This document shows, piece by piece, positions 62,728 to 64,000 of a stretch of 64,000 bases of DNA. Every line of letters starts with the position of its first letter. Within the stretch, counting starts at the first letter, position 1. A program made the position numbers and the translations under genes. The notes under the pieces are model-generated. The model was not told the origin of the DNA and made no database searches. It saw only the letters and a program-made list of their open reading frames with translations. Source of the stretch: Sesamum alatum (taxonomy: Eukaryota; Streptophyta; Magnoliopsida; Lamiales; Pedaliaceae); assembly GCA_034509735.1 (NCBI GenBank), contig JACGWO010000011.1, positions 20,258,979 to 20,322,978 of the forward strand. The letters run 5' to 3'.

Positions 62728-63001
62728 TCTATACTATTATACAAAGAAAACCCCTTCTACACTCACAAACGACGGTTACTTACAGCATTGCACCATTTTT
62801 TGTGAGGTCAAAAATGCCCTTCAATAACCAACTTATTTAACTTTCAAAGTTTCATCAATTGATAAATTAGTTTTTTTTTTCTTTTTTTAATTGATGTAAT
62901 GGTTTATATTTTGCTCTTATTTATAATAATAATAATATATTTTAAAGTGCAAAAGAATATTTATTATATTGCACGCAGGGACGACGTGCCACAACAACTA
63001 G
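62728..63001 (+). mobile_element. Short non-autonomous Helitron
   Basis: Starts TCTATACTATTATAC (Helitron TC end) directly after a host A and ends CACAACAACTAG followed by host T, as expected for insertion between A and T without target duplication. Eight bases before CTAG is a hairpin with stem GCACG/CGTGC (62971-62989), the expected 3' terminator structure. At 274 bp it has no Rep/helicase gene. The related fragment at 54.3 kb shows the family is repeated in this genome. Confidence 0.75.
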
Positions 63002-63109
63002 TATTAATTTAAGAAAATTGAACTTACGAAGGAAAAGTTAAGAGAATTTTATTTTAAATTTAATAGTGAAATGAGATTATCTACAGTAGTAAATGTCATT
63101 GGAAAATGT

Positions 63110-63595
63110 ACACGAATAAACATGTCCACAGCTGATCTTGATATGGGTATTGGCCCAAGTTGGCCAAATGGGCCTTGGAGGCCCAAAACACTTGGACCCG
63201 GCCCAGGAGATCAAAAGGCTGGAGCAGCCTAGAGGTAGGGTGATTCGATGTAGGTCGATCCGACCTACGTCACGTCGACCTGGAACCCACTAGAGACTCG
63301 TCATCACTTGGAAAAGGTGTCAGGACAGTGACAATTGGTTCAGAGCAAGTGGGCATTTCAAGTCCTATAAAAACCCTCACCCAGCACATTTAAGGTATGA
63401 ATTTATTGCACTAAGATCGAATCATGATAGCTCCTTTTCTATCTCGAACTACTATCTGACTTAGACATCGGAGGGCCGTCGCTGGGAAAGCCCCCAGCTA
63501 GCTAACTACCTTCTTTTCTCAGGTCCCAAGAAACTATTTGAGGAGGTCTCGTGCGGCCTGCGACCTTCAAATAGGGCGACCTCGGATTATTTAGC
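63110..63595 (+). mobile_element. 5' LTR (3' part at least) of a Ty3/gypsy-like retrotransposon
   Basis: GC-rich block with a TATA-like CCTATAAAAACCC near 63365 and CT-rich downstream sequence, ending just before AGCGCCGTCTGTGGGAAAG (63592-63610). The GGCGCCGTCTGTGGGAA-type sequence follows the 5' LTR in many plant Ty3/gypsy elements. The left edge of the LTR is approximate because no clear TG end or target duplication could be fixed and the other LTR lies outside the window. Confidence 0.6.
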
Positions 63596-63630
63596 GCCGT
63601 CTGTGGGAAAGTGAGAAAAGAAATCGAGAT

Positions 63631-64000
63631 ATGGAAGGGACTTCAAGGAGAGAACCTACCCCACTAGAAGGAGATCTGACGCCTGTGAGACAAAATGAAC
63701 AAACACCTGTAAGAAATGAAGGACAAATGATACATCTAACACCGGGGGAATTGAAAAGAATGATCGAAGATGCTAGTAGACAAGCCATAATGGAATACGA
63801 AAGGAGGACTGCCACACCAGTTACTCGGGAACCAACCAGAAGACAACTTTTCCAAAACAAAGGAAAGGGCGTGGATGAGGAAATAAGGGAAGCAACACAT
63901 AAAGGTGAACTTGAAAAGGGCCGAGAGCGGGAAGGAGTTCGTGAGAAAGAGGTATCGGACACGGGGTCCAGCAAGAGAGGAAAACGTAGGGAACCAGGGA
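63631..64000 (+). CDS. Gag polyprotein N-terminus of a Ty3/gypsy-like retrotransposon (partial, runs off the window)
   Basis: An ATG 20 bases after the leader signature opens a frame that stays open to the window edge (123 codons, no stop). It starts MEGTSRREPTPLEGD and contains LTPGELKRMIEDASRQAIME, then a very charged Lys/Glu/Arg-rich stretch with GVDEEIREATHKGELEKG. Such charged, low-complexity N-termini precede the retrotransposon gag domain in this group; the gag domain itself would lie beyond 64000. The minus-strand ORF over the same bases is a shadow. The element could be intact, but only the first part is visible. Confidence 0.65.
   Translation, partial: MEGTSRREPTPLEGDLTPVRQNEQTPVRNEGQMIHLTPGELKRMIEDASRQAIMEYERRTATPVTREPTRRQLFQNKGKGVDEEIREATHKGELEKGREREGVREKEVSDTGSSKRGKRREPG

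Noticed and set aside
63591..63974. 127-codon minus-strand ORF
   Set aside because: Antisense shadow of the open gag frame and leader on the plus strand.

Overview
This window is nuclear DNA from a flowering plant, very probably a eudicot. Evidence for that: intron-rich genes with short GT-AG exons, plant-type protein families (MKK6-type MAP kinase kinase, BUD13, plant Derlin-1), very AT-rich intergenic DNA, and a dense mix of plant transposons (MULE, CACTA, PIF/Harbinger-like, hAT, Helitron, LTR elements, LINE). The species cannot be fixed from the sequence. There is no bacterial, organellar or viral gene block and no CRISPR array.

Four host genes are supported. (1) 2002-6210 (-): an MKK6-type MAP kinase kinase, 8 coding exons, 354 residues. 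(2) 13201-13787 (-): mitochondrial ribosomal protein bL12m; its coding region appears to carry a one-base frameshift between presequence and mature protein, and a probable 5'-UTR exon lies about 2.8 kb upstream. (3) 36979-44793 (+): BUD13, 8 coding exons, 530 residues, with a 5'-UTR exon near 35.0 kb and a 1.7-kb fold-back element in intron 4. (4) 54927-60377 (+): a Derlin-1-like protein, 7 coding exons, 240 residues. In the three spliced genes all exon phases join without a break. They belong to unrelated pathways (MAPK signalling, mitochondrial translation, pre-mRNA splicing, ER protein quality control), so no functional cluster is implied.

The most striking structure is a nested transposon island at 16,780-27,838. 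A Mutator-like element (MULE) with long imperfect terminal inverted repeats and an exact 9-bp target duplication (TTTAAATAA) carries a decayed transposase on the + strand and a GRF zinc-finger ORF on the - strand. A 1.2-kb PIF/Harbinger-like element (TAA duplications) sits inside its transposase gene and contains a frameshifted first-exon fragment of an AP2/TOE-type transcription factor gene, a gene-capture candidate. A 5.75-kb CACTA element (TCC duplications, TNP2-like and Transposase_24-like pseudogenes, subterminal CCGTTACA arrays) is inserted in the GRF ORF. The outer edge of the MULE lies just upstream of the predicted bL12m 5'-UTR exon.

Elsewhere: a CACTA-type MITE (759-1202), a LINE RNase/zinc-binding remnant (about 7.7-8.25 kb), several fold-back or MITE-like elements (8671-9559, about 12.18-12.79 kb, about 29.99-30.5 kb, 40,775-42,470, 51,444-52,252), a solo LTR (31,273-32,026), a decayed hAT element with a Myb/SANT-like fragment (about 45.1-50.55 kb), two related short Helitron-like elements (54.3 and 62.7 kb), and the start of a Ty3/gypsy-like retrotransposon (LTR end, leader and open gag frame) running off the right edge.
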